From Callipepla californica brunnescens (Eukaryota > Chordata > Aves > Galliformes > Odontophoridae): DNA of 64,000 bases. The stretch is from positions 11,888,146-11,952,145 of the forward strand of contig JALIRH010000018.1 of NCBI GenBank assembly GCA_023055505.1, in the 5' to 3' direction. The translations under genes and the position numbers were made by a program. Numbering within the stretch: position 1 is the first letter of the stretch; every line of letters starts with the position of its first letter. A model generated the notes under the pieces. It did no database searches, had not been told where the DNA came from, and worked only from the letters and a program-made list of their open reading frames with translations. Below are positions 49,753 to 62,590 of this stretch, in pieces.

Positions 49753-52700
49753 CCTTTCTAGATAAAACATCCAGTGTTAAAAGGAGAAGCAAGTAATTTA
49801 TTTTGCTTAAAGAACCATGCAGATGTAAATACGTTCACTTTTCAATGTTTTTATTGTGGAGAAGTGGATTAAATATTTGTGGGCTTTTTTACTGATGAAA
49901 GGTTGTTGTTTTTTTCTTATTTCTTCAATAGAAGTTAATTATATATGAATATAACAATATTATTTTTTTTTTCCATTGTGGCAATGCTAACACTATCTAA
50001 CTGTTTGAGGAAAGGAAATATTTCACAGCTTTAACCTTTCCTGCTTTCTTTTGGAAATCAGTCATTCTGTGTACTGAAGATATTCACACTATTATCACTC
50101 TGTCTTATTTATTCTCTTCTCATTTAAATTAAGTTACCTTTCTGAAAATAAGAAATTGTTAGCTAGCATATGATGGTATTGTTCTTGTTTTCTTTTTTTC
50201 TTTTTTTTCCCATAAATCTGATACACATTGAAGATCAGAAATGAGTTGTACAAAAGAAAGCTTTACTTAGTTTCATTTTCACCTTCTTCTGTCTTGTCTA
50301 TTAAATAGCTGAGTGTGATCATTTTATTCACATCCTCCTGAGCCTTACATCTACTACACTGTATAACACAACTAGAGTGCTCTAACAACCAGTTGCATAG
50401 TGGCATTTCTACCTCTGTAATTATTACACTATGACATGAGTTCAGTTATTCAGCTAAGAATTTAATCCAAAATATTTCATAGCTTAATAATTAATTCTAA
50501 ATTATTTTTTGCATAACTATGTTCTATGAGATGTACTGAAGTCTAACTCAATTATGTATAATGTTTTGCTATTGTCAGTTCTCATCGTCATTTCTCTGTG
50601 AAAATTAACGATTAGTGATGCATGACAGTACCGTTGTTGGTCACATCTGACAGGCTAGCAACACTTGCCCACATTGCACCTGGACAAATAATTTTTGTAT
50701 TTGGCCTAGTCAAATATTTTCAAACCATTATGAACAATTATTTTCAGAACTCTTTTTCGTACCGTCACCTTAGAAATGTTTTTGCTAACATGACAGTAGT
50801 GTAGTTGTGTAAAGTTAACAAATCTACGAACTATTAATTCAGGCTTCTAATTATGTTTTCCATCAACAGAGTAGTGATAGTGATCTGTCAAGTTACTGAA
50901 AGGATATAGATGGAAATGACTTACACATTCTCTTTTTCCTTGTTTTTATCTGCTCTTAATTTTGGAATAATCAGAAGTAGTACAGTCATTCCAGGTGATT
51001 TTTCAGTTTTATTCTGAGTGTTTTGTTTTGCTCTTTAATCATTTCTCTGGGAAAACTGTTTTCTTCACATTTCTTAATAAGAATCATTACAGATAATTAT
51101 TTCAAGACACCAGAGTTTCCTACAGTGTGAGATTCACCAAACGTAAGGGATAATGATCAACGTCTTTTTTTCCTATGAAGATTCAAATGTAAATTAAGTT
51201 ATGCCTAGTGTAAGCATGTATGCATATATGGAACTTTTAAATCCTGAGGATTGAATACTGTCAGGTTTGCTCTGACTGAACTCTTCTGGAACTCACTGCA
51301 ACTTAGTTTTGATTTAGTTGTGACAGTAACTTCTCTACCTGATTCAGTGTTTATGGCTAATTTTTTTTGTTCTCATTTAGCTTTATGTGGTACAATCATA
51401 GTTTGAAACAACAATAATAAGCAGGTCTTCTATGTAGAAAGAGATATTTACACACAAATATGCAGTAAACAATCTAACATGCTACCATAGCATACATCTC
51501 AAGAAGTGTAGGGATAGGGTAGAGGAATACATTAATAGAGAGATAAGAAACACAGGTCTAGCACTGGAAAGCCCACAGCCAAAAAATTACTCATAAAGTC
51601 AGATAAAGAAAAGCAACTGGAGATGAACAACATTCTTTTTGGGGAGGAACCAAGAGAACGAAGAAACAATATCTAACATACTAAGGACAGGTATAATGTG
51701 GAGTTGGACACCAATAAAGAAAAAGCAAAGATGTGAAAGCATACTAATGAATACATATAAGTGACACCAAGGTCATTCTTCCAAAGTGTGGAAGAAATCA
51801 CGAACATCAACATTACATTAGTTCTGACAAAGGATTCCAGAGGCAGATTTTTTTCCTTTGTGACAGCTGAAAATACTGACTGTAAGATCTGGAAGAACAA
51901 TGTAACGATATGAATAATATCAAGAAAATAAATAGTAATTTGAACTACATTGCAATGTCAGCTGTATGATTACTATTATTGTGATCTTTTCTGTATACAG
52001 ATAATATCTGTAAATATCATAACTGCATCTAAACAAACAATGTTTCTTCCTCATTTGGAATTTCAAGATTTCAGTAGAAATAACCATGAATTCTTGTCTT
52101 TCTATAAAAGATGTGCTTACTGTTTGCACATGAAGATTTTGAACATAACAGGGTTTGTTTTTTTTTTTAAGAGATAATCTTAATGAACAAATAGGTTTAT
52201 CTAGTAAAAATTATAACTGAATGAAAACAAACCATGTTTAAAGTGTTAAAGGTGTATGCAAATGCCTTGAATATGACTTTCTTATGTTTCAAATAGAAAC
52301 TGGATTTTCCAAATAATTATAAATGTATAAATATAATATTTTTTACTTGAAAAAAAGAAAAGAAAAATATCTATTATTAGCAGAATTGCTTTCTAGATAG
52401 CTGTTTCTCACTTGTCTTCTAAAGAAATTAGTGATGCTGGAAAAGAACTAGTTTAACACATACCAAGGTATCACTGCACTTGAAACATGACAACTTACCT
52501 ACCAATTTTAACGATATCAAGTTGCTGTTAATTAATAAGAGTTATTAATGTACTTCTTTTAATTTTTCTTCTATGTCTTCTGAAAATCATTTTTTATGTA
52601 AAGGCACTCCAAAACATGCTAAACAATAAATTGTAGTAGTTTGTTCCATTAACATTTCAACTACACGTACATTACATGTATTGCAGTATATTTATTCACT

Positions 52701-55700
52701 CTGGCTGGATTCAAACCTTTTTCATAAACAGATGAATCTTACTGTGAGACCTATGACCTTTTTTGTGACGTCTCTGGTAAACTGATCTGAAAGATGGAGT
52801 GACTGGGAGAATCTGAATATTTGTGGAGACAGTAGCCATAAGTAAAAGTGCATACAAATTTATACTTAGTACTTATGAGCCATTACCACTAGCAATTTGA
52901 ATGACATTTGCTAATAGCACAAAGCCAGGAGTTTATGTTCTTCTAAAGCCATTAGACCTAAAAGCCTCTGATGGATCCTTCAGCTATTAATCAACTCTGA
53001 ATAAAGTGCATCATTTTTCCAGGGAAGCCAGAATGACTGGAAAGCTTCTCCTAAAGTATGTTACCTAAGACAGTTGCAGTATTGGTATGTAAAGCAGAGA
53101 GGTTCATGTAGAATTCTTTCTTTCTGGATATCCCTAAGTTTTCTAAACTGATAAAACTGATAAGTTGTTGAGCATGTTTTTGCATGCTATCATTTAATAG
53201 TAAAAGAGGAAAAAATAATTGCAAGCAGGTTTATTGTTTCAGAAAAAAAGAAGACTAAGGAAAAATCTAGTAAAGGTCCCACATGAACGATGAATAAAAA
53301 TTAAGAGGAAATCCTTATATTTTATGGCTTTTTTTTTCATTGAGTTATCGAGTTCTACTGTAGAGTTATGTGAGGAATTACTGTAAAGTATCTTAAAATT
53401 CTTTATAGTTTTAATTTAGAACAACAGTAGATTCCCCACAAGTTATATGTATGTGCTTAATTTGGGGGGATTAAAATTCATTTTGCAACACTTTGAGATG
53501 AAAATATTTGTGCGTTTTTGTCAAACATATCCACAGAACCAGAATTTGAACCAACTTGTCTGAATTAAATGTTGTAAATTTAAAACTGAAACTTCCAACA
53601 TCCAGGAAGAAAAAAAGGTTTAGAATAAAAAGAAACTTTTTCCTTCATTCTAAATCTTTAACTTTGCATAATTCTTAAGTATGTTATACCTTGTAATCTT
53701 TAAATATTATCATTTTTATTTTACTTCATTTTCATTATGTCTTGAACTATTTTTATTACTGATTCATTGGTGCAGCTGACCAGCACTCTGGATCCATGCA
53801 AATTGAAAAAAAAAAAAGAAATTGGAGAAAAATAGTATTAAAAAAAAAAAAGGAAGGAAGATTAAACTGAGTTAAGAAATCATGAAAATGCAGCTACTAG
53901 TGGAGAGTGTAAAAATTGACGCCTTGAAATGAGTGCAAAAATACACTCCATTTTGTTTTTCTTTACTTCAGGTATAATTTTTTTAGCATTTCTTCCACAG
54001 AAAGACATATATATATATACTCTCATCTTTTTTTTTTAACTCTCTAGCTTTGTGACCTATCTTTCACAAAAAAAAAAAAAAATAATAAAAAATTAAAAAA
54101 GATCTGTTCCTCATATTCACTTCATTCCCATTTAATTTTACTTCTATTAAGGAAATCATAGAACCAATTCCACTGTTCCATCATCAGAGTATGTTACCCA
54201 TTGTTTCAGCTTATTATTTTCTAAAAAGCTTCAACTTGTTTTATTCTGAAGGAAAGACTGCTATTATCCTGTTAAGATTCAAATCTAGTCTTCCCTAGTA
54301 TGATAATAGAAAGTAGTAAAATGTAACTGTTGTATTTAGCTGTTATTGCTAAACTTTTAAAATGGCATCATCTCTTTGGGAAGATCTGTAGGAACAGTGC
54401 TACCTTAGATTTTGAAATTGTTTAAGTGTATTGACTCAAAGTAATTGTTCTTCTGGATCTCTGGACCATTTTCCCTATGGATTAAAACTTTAATTACTTG
54501 TAAGGATGGGGTAGGAAGCACTTTGAAAATTAATGGATTTCGACAATATTATGAATGGTGGTAGAAATTAAGGTATTGACATTTTGCCAAATGAATATTA
54601 TGGGAATGTTAAGTCAAAGATGCCTATGAGCATTAGAGAAGGAAGGGAATTGTCAAGAGTGATAGAAATGGCCTACAAATAGTTCCTAGATAGATTCTTG
54701 CTTGATATGAATATTGAGAATATACAATAACTGTCTTTGAGGTCAGTAAACTGTAAAGCTATTATTTTCAGTTTTAACTAATATTTTCATAGCCACCATT
54801 TCTCTCAGAAATAGAGCATCACTAGATATTAGAGGTGCCCTTCCTCTAACTCATGAATTTATACTGCTATACCCTCTAGAGAAAGAAAATACTATGGATC
54901 AGGTTTTATCTTTAGATGTGTGTCTATGACAGGGAGATGGCATGCCCACGAGCCCAAAAAGAGGGGAAAAGAAAAAAAGGAATGAAAGGGAAAAAAAAAA
55001 AACAAGTGGCAACAATCTGAGGAGGAAAACAAATTTACTAATTATAATAGACAAATACAAGTTAATTGAGATTGAAGCTAATAAATTAAATAAATGCGAT
55101 AGTTTCTGAAAACTGGAGTTCTTACTCTGAGCCACCAGGGAGTAGAGAGAGTCTTGTGACTTCCAGTGAGTTTTATTTTTCTCTCTCCCTGGAAGACAAG
55201 AATGAAAAAGTGAAGTCTTCTGAGAATCATGGTTCATTCTTGTCTTCTGGGACTGGAGCCGTAGCATTACTCTTTAACTTCCACTGCATTACATGATGTT
55301 ATGATATGAAATACTAATGATAAACCACAAAACCACGACACTTTGTCCATTCAAAATCTGCCACATTTCCCAACAACTTTATACATTTAAAAGAAAGTGA
55401 TACAATGCATGGTCTCATGAAGTCTGTCAAAAAATATAAAGATATATAAAATAGTATTCTAAAAAAAAAAGTAAGAAAATTAGTGTTAGTATACAAACTT
55501 TTCTTTTTATTACCTTTCTCTATCAGCCCCAATCCTCAAAACCTAAGTATTTTTAATAAGATACTTCTCCTGTATTCAGAATAATCGTTTCTAAATAACC
55601 TAAGTGCTAAGACATCTCACAGATTTTCTGATATTTTTAACCTCTATACCCTGCAAAGTTTTGCTTATGCTTTTATTAATACAAGTATTTCTTTGCCTGC

Positions 55701-56991
55701 AAAAGAGGGTAAGAAATTAGATGAGTCAGGATTCGGTTTATACCATCATGGGCAACTGATAAACAGGATAGAGTATGAGACATTCCTTAAATAGGCACCA
55801 TATTTTTTCTCTCCCGTACATATTGAAAGCACTCCATGACAGTGTCCAGATGAATGTTAGAAAGTACGACTGCTGTACTCTGCTTGAAAAACAGCAAAAC
55901 CCAGAAAGAGAGCACTGAGAGAGAAAATATGATTAAAAGATTAATGTTATTTGTACTTTTTTTTTAATTATGTATTGTTTTGTGCCATTGTTGTTTGTTT
56001 CCCTTGTATTACATTGGGTGTGAGTGTAGAAATCTGGGAAATCTGTGATTTTTGAATATAGGGTCTGATACTTGAAGATGAGCAACAAATAGGCTAGAAA
56101 ATAAAGATTTTTATTTGAAGTATAGTTTAACACTCACTTATTCACCTATCCAACAAAAATAATCACAATATTTCTGTCTCATTATGTTGTAATATTTATT
56201 AAGTACTTTTTATCTTTCTGAATTAGTTTCTGAACTTCCATCTCACTTTGTGTTCAGGAATTATTTTATATTCTGAGTTGGTATACACACAACTAAAACT
56301 AATACCTAAAGTTAGCAATAGTAAATACACAATCAAGACAAGATTTCATTTCTCCAGTCACAAAGGGGAATTTGTATTCTTTTATGCATTCAATGCAATG
56401 CATGGTAATTTGTTTCTTGTCTTGAAATATAAGACAAGTTCACCATCATACCTGAACTTCAAAATTATGTTCTGCTAAGAGATGGATGTTCATATGTATG
56501 GTGATGCCTCTGAATCCACAGACTCAAAGTTCATAAAACATTTATCCAAGCTATCTTTGCACTCTAAAAGGATAGAAACTCTTCATACTTAAAAGAAATA
56601 AGAGACAGTGAATACCCAAATCTTGGTGTGTTCATACAGTTTCCTTTTTACACTGAATAGCTACAGACTACTGGGAGTGACTTTGTGAAACACATATGCA
56701 TATTTGGTAGAAAGGCTAAAAAAATATTTAAAACAGGAAATCATTACAGTCATCGTGTGGGCAAGGTATAGTTACTACAGTAACAACACATATAAGTGAC
56801 TTAGTATCACATTTGGTTACCCATCTCTGCTTCTTTTTGTTAGTAGATTTTTCTCAATACATAGGGGAAAGTTGAAAGCAAAGGGTTAATTCTGGAAGGA
56901 CCAGGATATCCTTGAACAATAATGGAAGATACCAATCACATTCAGAGTCAATACACAGCATCTCCATGGATCAGCCTATAGTATCCTAAAA
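49753..56991. other. Longest AT-rich unique stretch, no gene seen
   Basis: About 7.2 kb without a recognisable gene, RNA gene or repeat family. Low-complexity patches include A runs at 53807-53816, 53840-53851 and 54069-54082. The longest open frame is 122 codons on the minus strand (55267-54899); it ends in a run of F, L and S residues from an A-rich stretch and matches no family I know. Confidence 0.45.
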
Positions 56992-57125
56992 TGACAGACT
57001 TATAGAATGGCCTGTGTTGAAAAGGACCCCAAAGATCATCTAATTTCAAGACCCCCTGCCATGGGCACAGTCACCAACCACTAGTCCAAGCTGCTCAGAG
57101 CTACATCCAGACTTGACTTGAAGGG
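56992..57125 (-). mobile_element. CR1 LINE 3' fragment, antisense
   Basis: GACTTATAGAATGGCCTGTG, TTGAAAAGGACCCCAAAGAT, CATCTAATTTCAAGACCCCC and TGCCATGGGCACAGTCACCA are typical of an antisense CR1 3' UTR. It stops after about 130 bases in a GGGAGA-rich run. Confidence 0.82.
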
Positions 57126-57184
57126 AGAGGGAGAGGGAAGGTGCAGTAATTAGATTAATTACAGCCAAAGGTGCTGTAATTAGC

Positions 57185-57238
57185 TGATCCCACCCAAGAT
57201 GGTCCTTGATTGGTCCTTCCCAACCCAAAAGTATGGTT
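57185..57238 (+). mobile_element. Possible CR1 tail scrap
   Basis: AGATGGTCCTTGATTGGTCC followed by TTCCCAACCCAAAAGTATGG resembles the last 50 bases of a sense CR1 3' UTR. If real, it faces the antisense piece at 56992. Confidence 0.35.
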
Positions 57239-58767
57239 TTAAGATTAGAGAGTTCATAAAGGAGTGAAAAAAGGAAGAATAAGTGTCACAGAATGCTTGA
57301 TTCTGGTGGAAGATTGACTAAATATAAAACAAAAATTCAACGTTTCAGTTGTTAAATTTATAAAAATTTGAGACATATATTGTCTTATATCTGTAATTAT
57401 TAATCAAGATAATAGTGTAAAATTAATTTATAAATATTACAATAAGTTATGTTATATGTTTCTCTCATGTTACTCAAGGTTGGAGGTAATCAGGACTAAG
57501 CCAAAGACATGTTTTTGTTGCAATAATTTGTTTTGGAAAAAACACTGAGAAATACCATGTTCAGTAATAATGCAGTAACTCAAAAGGAAGAACTAAGGAG
57601 AACATTACAGGAGAATATATGTAGAAGTTGTGAAAAGGGAAACCCAAAAATCACTGCAAGTCACACTGCCATGTTATTGTCCGACTGGTTTCTTTTTGTT
57701 CCCTTCTAATTTAGAATCTTCACTGATATTTCTATCTCCAGACATAAATGGTTGAAAATATCTTATCTAAAAACAAGTCAAGATCATCAGTGATATCCAA
57801 TCAGGTATCTCCTGATTTCCCACGGGCAACAGTAGTCTGCATTTCAGTTTGAAGTTCGGTATTTGAAAGAAGATATAGTGCAGACAGGACTGGAAATGGC
57901 TGTGTAATGCAAATGAATAGTTCAAAGAAACCATAGACTATTTTTAAACAAAGAATTTGAGAAAAAAAAAATTACTCATTTTTTTTCTAAATTTACAGTA
58001 CAAAATGTGTTCCAAACCATGATTAAAATGTAGTCAATTTGCAAAACATAAGAACTTAATGAAAATACAAGATTTTTTTTTTTTTTTAATCACAAAAACC
58101 TATGAATCTGAATGTGTAGACACACACATTCATGTCATAGTCAACAGAAAGAATTCAATGAGAAGTCAGTGGGAGTATAGTCTCAACCTTTGACAATCTA
58201 TGTATTGTGTATTCATTTTACATTTTCCAAAGGGTAAACTGTTCTTTTGAAGTTCTTCCATGCACCTAGTTTTCCTTGGAGAAGTTAAGCTGATGAAACT
58301 CTTCTATGAATAATGGATCTGATGAAGAGCCTTTACATTAATATTGAAAGTAAAGCTACAGTTGGCTGGCATTTACCTGCTGTTCACTTTTAATGGAAAA
58401 CTGAAATAACCTGTTACATGAATAATGATGATGAGGGAACCAAAGAGACTTGCCAGTGAACTTCACATACATGACGTTTTTGGGGGTGTTTTTTAAATTT
58501 ATTTTTTGATTTTTCTATTTCCACAACTTTCAAAGCTGTGTGTGTATTAAATAATATTCTGCAGTAGGGGTTATGTTTTTAGAACATAAGAGAAAGAGTT
58601 TGTATACATATCCTCATTGGACTACTGTTGTAAATATTCTTGAAAGTAAGGATTTAATAGGGCTTTAAAGCTAATATATATGCCAGATTTAATACATCCA
58701 TTATATTTTATTAAAATATCAACATATTTTGTCTGAATAATCAAATAATCAGTTAACTGTGTTATAT
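57239..58767. other. AT-rich sequence, no gene seen
   Basis: No recognisable gene. A poly-T run lies at 58072-58087. Confidence 0.55.
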
Positions 58768-59586
58768 GTTGAGTGTACCCTCAGTAAGTTTGCAGATTAT
58801 ACCAAGTTGGGAGGATGTGCCGATCTGCCTGAGGGTAGGGAGGCCCTTCAGCGGGATCTGGATAGGCTGGACAGCTGGGCTGAGGTCAATGGGATGAGGT
58901 TCAACAAGGCCAAGTGCCGGGTCCTGCACTTTGGCCACAATAACCCCATGCAATGCTATAGGCTTTGGGCAGTATGGCTTGAAGACTGTATAGAGGAAAA
59001 GGACCTAGGGGTGTTGGTTGATGCTCAGTTCAACATGAGCCGACAGTGTGCCCAGGTGGCCAAGAAGGCCAATGGCATCCTGGCCTGTATTAGGAATAGT
59101 GTAGCCAGTAGGGAGGTGATCATCCCCCTGTACTCAGCTCTGGTGCGGCTGCACCTCGAGTACTGTGTTCAGTTTTGGGCCCCTCACTACAAGAAAGACA
59201 TCAAGGTCCTGGAGAGTGTTCAGAGAAGGGCAACAAAACTGGTGAGGGGTCTGGAGCACAGGTCTTATGAGGAGCGGCTGAGGGAGCTGGGATTGTTTAG
59301 TCTGGAGAAAAGGAGGCTCAGAGGAGACTTCATCGCACTCTACCACTTCCTGAAGGGAGGCTGTGGTAAGGAGGGGGTCGGCCTCTTCTCCCAGGTAACT
59401 AATGACAGGACAAGAGGGAATGGCCACAAGTTGCGCCGGGGAAGATTTAGATTAGACTTGAGGAAAATTTTTTTCTCTGAAAGAGTGGTCAGGCACTGGA
59501 ATGGCCTGCCTAGGGAGGTGGTTGAGGCACCGTCCCTAGCGTTGTTCAAGAAGTGTTTAGATGAGGTGCTAAGGGATTTGATTTAG
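58759..59586 (+). CDS. CR1 ORF2 C-terminal fragment (reverse transcriptase end), 275 codons
   Basis: This is the open part of a truncated CR1 ORF2, not a host gene. In a full CR1, ORF2 encodes an endonuclease and reverse transcriptase for target-primed retrotransposition. Here only the end remains. Residues 11-14 are FADY, where the RT catalytic box FADD belongs: the second aspartate codon is TAT (58798-58800), so the active site is broken. Further blocks are [20 protein letters not shown] (about 33-52), [48 protein letters not shown] and [15 protein letters not shown]. There is no internal stop. The nominal first codon is GTG; the first in-frame ATG is at about residue 45, so there is no authentic start. 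No promoter is visible. Confidence 0.85.
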   Translation: MLYVECTLSKFADYTKLGGCADLPEGREALQRDLDRLDSWAEVNGMRFNKAKCRVLHFGHNNPMQCYRLWAVWLEDCIEEKDLGVLVDAQFNMSRQCAQVAKKANGILACIRNSVASREVIIPLYSALVRLHLEYCVQFWAPHYKKDIKVLESVQRRATKLVRGLEHRSYEERLRELGLFSLEKRRLRGDFIALYHFLKGGCGKEGVGLFSQVTNDRTRGNGHKLRRGRFRLDLRKIFFSERVVRHWNGLPREVVEAPSLALFKKCLDEVLRDLI

Positions 59587-59677
59587 TAGCTTGATGGGTA
59601 GGGATGGTGGTGTGAGGATGGTTGGACTAGATGATCTTGTAGGTCCTTTCCAACCTAATGTATCTATGAATCTATTT
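58768..59677 (+). mobile_element. CR1 LINE, 5'-truncated, well preserved, with 3' UTR and tail
   Basis: The element runs from the end of the ORF2 RT domain through the C-terminus (stop TAG at 59584-59586), a short 3' UTR (TTGGACTAGATGATCTTGTA, GGTCCTTTCCAACCTAATG) and a tail of TATCTATGAATCTAT. High GC contrasts with the flanks. The 5' truncation falls near 58770. This is the youngest-looking CR1 in the window. The tail unit is a variant of the usual ATTCTATGA repeat. A target-site duplication is not expected for CR1 and none is seen. Confidence 0.95.
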
Positions 59678-60212
59678 TTTTTAATTTGTTTAATCTCTTC
59701 CAAAATTTCAAACACGTGTAAGACATAATTCAGTTGCCTAAACATATGTGCCACTTTTGAGACAGGCAAGGATATCCAAATCAAAAGCATGTGGTCCTCA
59801 CAAGATACAAGAGGCTTCAGAGGAGGCCTGAAAATTACAGAGCAACAGGTGTGATAAAATAAGCAGTCATAGTACATATGTATGCAGGAATACAGCAGAT
59901 TTGGACTTCAGTTTAAGAAAACTTCAGTGATACATGAATTTACAGGTAACTTTGGTATCTATTCTTCTTTATTATCAGTTAAAGCCTCATAAACGCTGTT
60001 CCTGGAACCTCAAGAACAATTCATCCCATATTAAGACTTCCTTCATCCATCCCCAGACAGAGAACCTTAAATGTCACAGCAGTAAGACCAGTTATTTTCT
60101 AGGAAATTTATCTTCTACCCACACACTGTCAAAACACAGCAGTCTTGAGTACACAGCTTATTGGATGGTAAGCAAGACCAAAAAACATCAAGGCACAGGT
60201 GGGCTTCTTAGC
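59678..60212. other. Unique sequence, no gene seen
   Basis: No recognisable gene or repeat. A 97-codon frame at 59934-60227 shows no protein family I know. Confidence 0.5.
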
Positions 60213-60277
60213 AAAATAAATAAATAAATAAACAATAATAAAAATAATAAATAAAATAAAATAAAATAAAATAAAAT
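60213..60277. repeat. (AAAT)n / (AAAAT)n microsatellite
   Basis: Tetramers AAAT, then AATAATAA, then five or six AAAAT pentamers in tandem. Confidence 0.93.
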
Positions 60278-62082
60278 CCACATTCCACATTCAGATTCAT
60301 CTGTCTCTGATGAGCGAGACAGTGAGATGGGAATACTAGAATGAATGTCCACCCTTCTTGCAGGTGGGGGCTCACAATCCTGGGATTAATTACTCACTAG
60401 GTACATCTATGTAAAATACACAGCACTGATGGCATTCAGCTCATGTCAGTACTTGAAAACACAGTTAAAGAACAATTTTCAGTACATTTTACTGCAAGGA
60501 GTGCAATTTTTCTTAGCACATGAAGAAATGTCTTCAAACATTTACGATTACCATAGTTTACTAATAGGAAACACCAAAGAGAAGGGGGAGCCCAAGTGCC
60601 ACCTGAATTTTGTTTTCTAATCCAGTCTTGAAGGTATATTTGTGAAGCTGAAACCTACTACACTAAATAACTAAAACTCCCCAAATTACTTAAAGATTTA
60701 CATGAGTATTTCATTTTTCCTTTAAAACATAACTATAAAAAGAGAGTTGGAAGGGAGGAGGGTGTACTGCTGTTTAACATTTATGTGAAAATTTAGCTGT
60801 CGCAGCTACTTTGGGAGTGGAAATTCTATATTGAACAAAAACAAATTTCAATTCTATATTGAAAAAAAATTTGAGAGTTTGTATATGCATATTTTTGTTG
60901 TCAGAGACAAATAGAGCAGCCAGAATTATAGAGACATATTAATAGAATTATAATACTGCAGGCAGAAATTTATATTCTTGTGAAATACCTAGTCATTAAT
61001 AATTAAAATTGGTTTTAAGAGACTGCTATTTTTTGTATTTCAATTACATCCAGACTTCTGAATATCTCTATAGGCTTCAGTCTTTTGTCTGAAATGAGAA
61101 AAAAAAAAGACAAATTGTCTCTATGGAACTGTACCTTCTGAAAGCCTTTCAGAAGTCAGGATTTCAGAAAAATAATTCTCTTGTTGTATGATGTCTTCTG
61201 CCAATGAATTTCTAGAGTCCATCCACACACATAGGAAGGACAAGAAGATCTATGGCTTTTCCAGTCAAACATATGTAATTTCAGTTCACAGTTTTACTAT
61301 TTCTGTCTCTTTTCCTTTTCTTTCTTTTTTCTTTTTCTTTCAGCTGAGCTTACATATATATTTTTTTAATTGCAGAAGAGTACAAATCTTAGTCATTAAA
61401 TTAAGTAGAATGCAATCATATCACACATATGTTGGCTTGTGTTAAAATATATATACATGAATATATATATATATATATATGCAATTACTTATATTATAGA
61501 AGACAACCAAAAAATGTCAGTTTTTCAGTTCCCCCATAACTGTTTCAGTAGTATCTCATCAATGAACTAAAATAGGAATGCATTAATTAAAATGGTTCAC
61601 GCTGCTAGCATGAATGCAACTTTGGGAACTGGATGAAAACAAAAAGATATATGGGAGAGAACCATTTTAATAGCTGTCTTATGTTATGAGAATAAATGCA
61701 CATATATAAACACAAATTCTGATACTAACAATGAGTGTTAAAATTACTAGTTCTCACACTTGGGTGGCTTTATGCTAACCAGGATACCAAATGGGAAATT
61801 CCACTAATTTTAATTTTAATAAGTAGGAAGATTTCATGAATTTATATGTTATTCTTTCACTTTGATTTTATAGTTAGAAAAGATCAATAAAAATACTATC
61901 AGAGAGCCAAAGATGGTTATATTCACACGTTAGCACAGTTGTTTGTCATAATTAAATTATAAATTTATTCTTATTTTTCCCCTCAAAGCCAGAATTCAGT
62001 TTCGCTTTCTAAAAGGTGGACATTTTCATAAATAATTTATTTTGTTCCATTCAAAATTTAATTATTACAAAGTTTGGGATAT
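60278..62082. other. AT-rich sequence, no gene seen
   Basis: No recognisable gene. A (TA)10 run lies at 61461-61480, and a T/C-rich patch at 61303-61340. Confidence 0.55.
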
Positions 62083-62312
62083 TGCAATGGAATTGTCTGG
62101 TCACAGCCTGAACCAGTAAACGAGCACTTGAGTGACCAGAGCAGGGAAGCTCAGATCCACCTGTCCTCTCTATCTCTCCCTCTCTCTCTCTTTCATTTGT
62201 GCTTCTGGGATCTTGTATGCACTCAGAGCCAGTGCAGGTTTTCCCCCCTCCCTTCCTCCCCCCAGCATTCTTCCAGCGCACCAGAGTTTAAACAAGAGAC
62301 ACAGAAACATCA
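62083..62312 (+). mobile_element. 5' LTR of an endogenous retrovirus
   Basis: The sequence from TGCAATGGAAT through GGTCACAGCCTGAACCAG recurs almost unchanged at 63959-64000 (TGCAGTGGAATAGACTGGTC), which identifies it as the LTR start. A CA at 62311-62312 is followed eight bases later by a tRNA primer-binding-like TGGTGACCC, giving an LTR of about 230 bases. It holds a CT-rich block (62166-62190) and a C-rich block (62243-62262). I see no clear TATA or AATAAA, and the right end could differ by several bases. Confidence 0.8.
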
Positions 62313-62320
62313 ATAATATA

Positions 62321-62338
62321 TGGTGACCCATATAAATT
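62321..62338 (+). promoter_or_regulatory. Retroviral primer-binding-site remnant
   Basis: TGGTGACCC at 62321-62329 equals the first nine bases of the tRNA-Trp primer-binding site used by avian leukosis viruses. The rest of the 18-base site does not match well. The position, eight bases after the presumed LTR end, fits. Assignment of the tRNA is tentative. Confidence 0.5.
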
Positions 62339-62500
62339 CCTGGGCACTAAGGCTATCATAGGTGGGCTCAGGGGGCAGATGATCCCCATAACCCCAAAAT
62401 GGTTGAAATTGGGGGTTGGGTGTCTTCCACCCTGGGAGTACAAGGTGTCTATCAGCCTGATTCCGGAGAAGACATTGCCCACTGGTTGCATTGGAAATTA
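62339..62500 (+). pseudogene. ERV protease-like remnant
   Basis: The frame contains AIIGGLRGQMIPIT, then VGCLPPWEYKVSISLIPE. The IIGG-type motif and the SxIPE ending resemble the C-terminal half of a retroviral aspartic protease, where the product cleaves Gag-Pol. The catalytic DTG and flap N-terminal parts are not present. From about 62500 the similarity stops, and integrase zinc-finger sequence follows within 90 bases, so the RT and RNase H genes are missing between them. The protease identification rests on these short motifs only. Confidence 0.5.
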
Positions 62501-62590
62501 TGACATGCAGAACAGAAAACCATGTGAGCAGCAGCTAAAGCATGGGGGCTGTACATACAGTGACTCAATACTGTCTAGGTACATCGGGTC

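Noticed and set aside
54899..55267. 122-codon minus-strand frame as a membrane protein
   Set aside because: The hydrophobic F/L/S run comes from an A-rich low-complexity stretch, and no start context, domain or exon structure supports it.
58762..59549. Minus-strand frames of 63, 97 and 69 codons
   Set aside because: They are antisense shadows of the CR1 ORF2 fragment.
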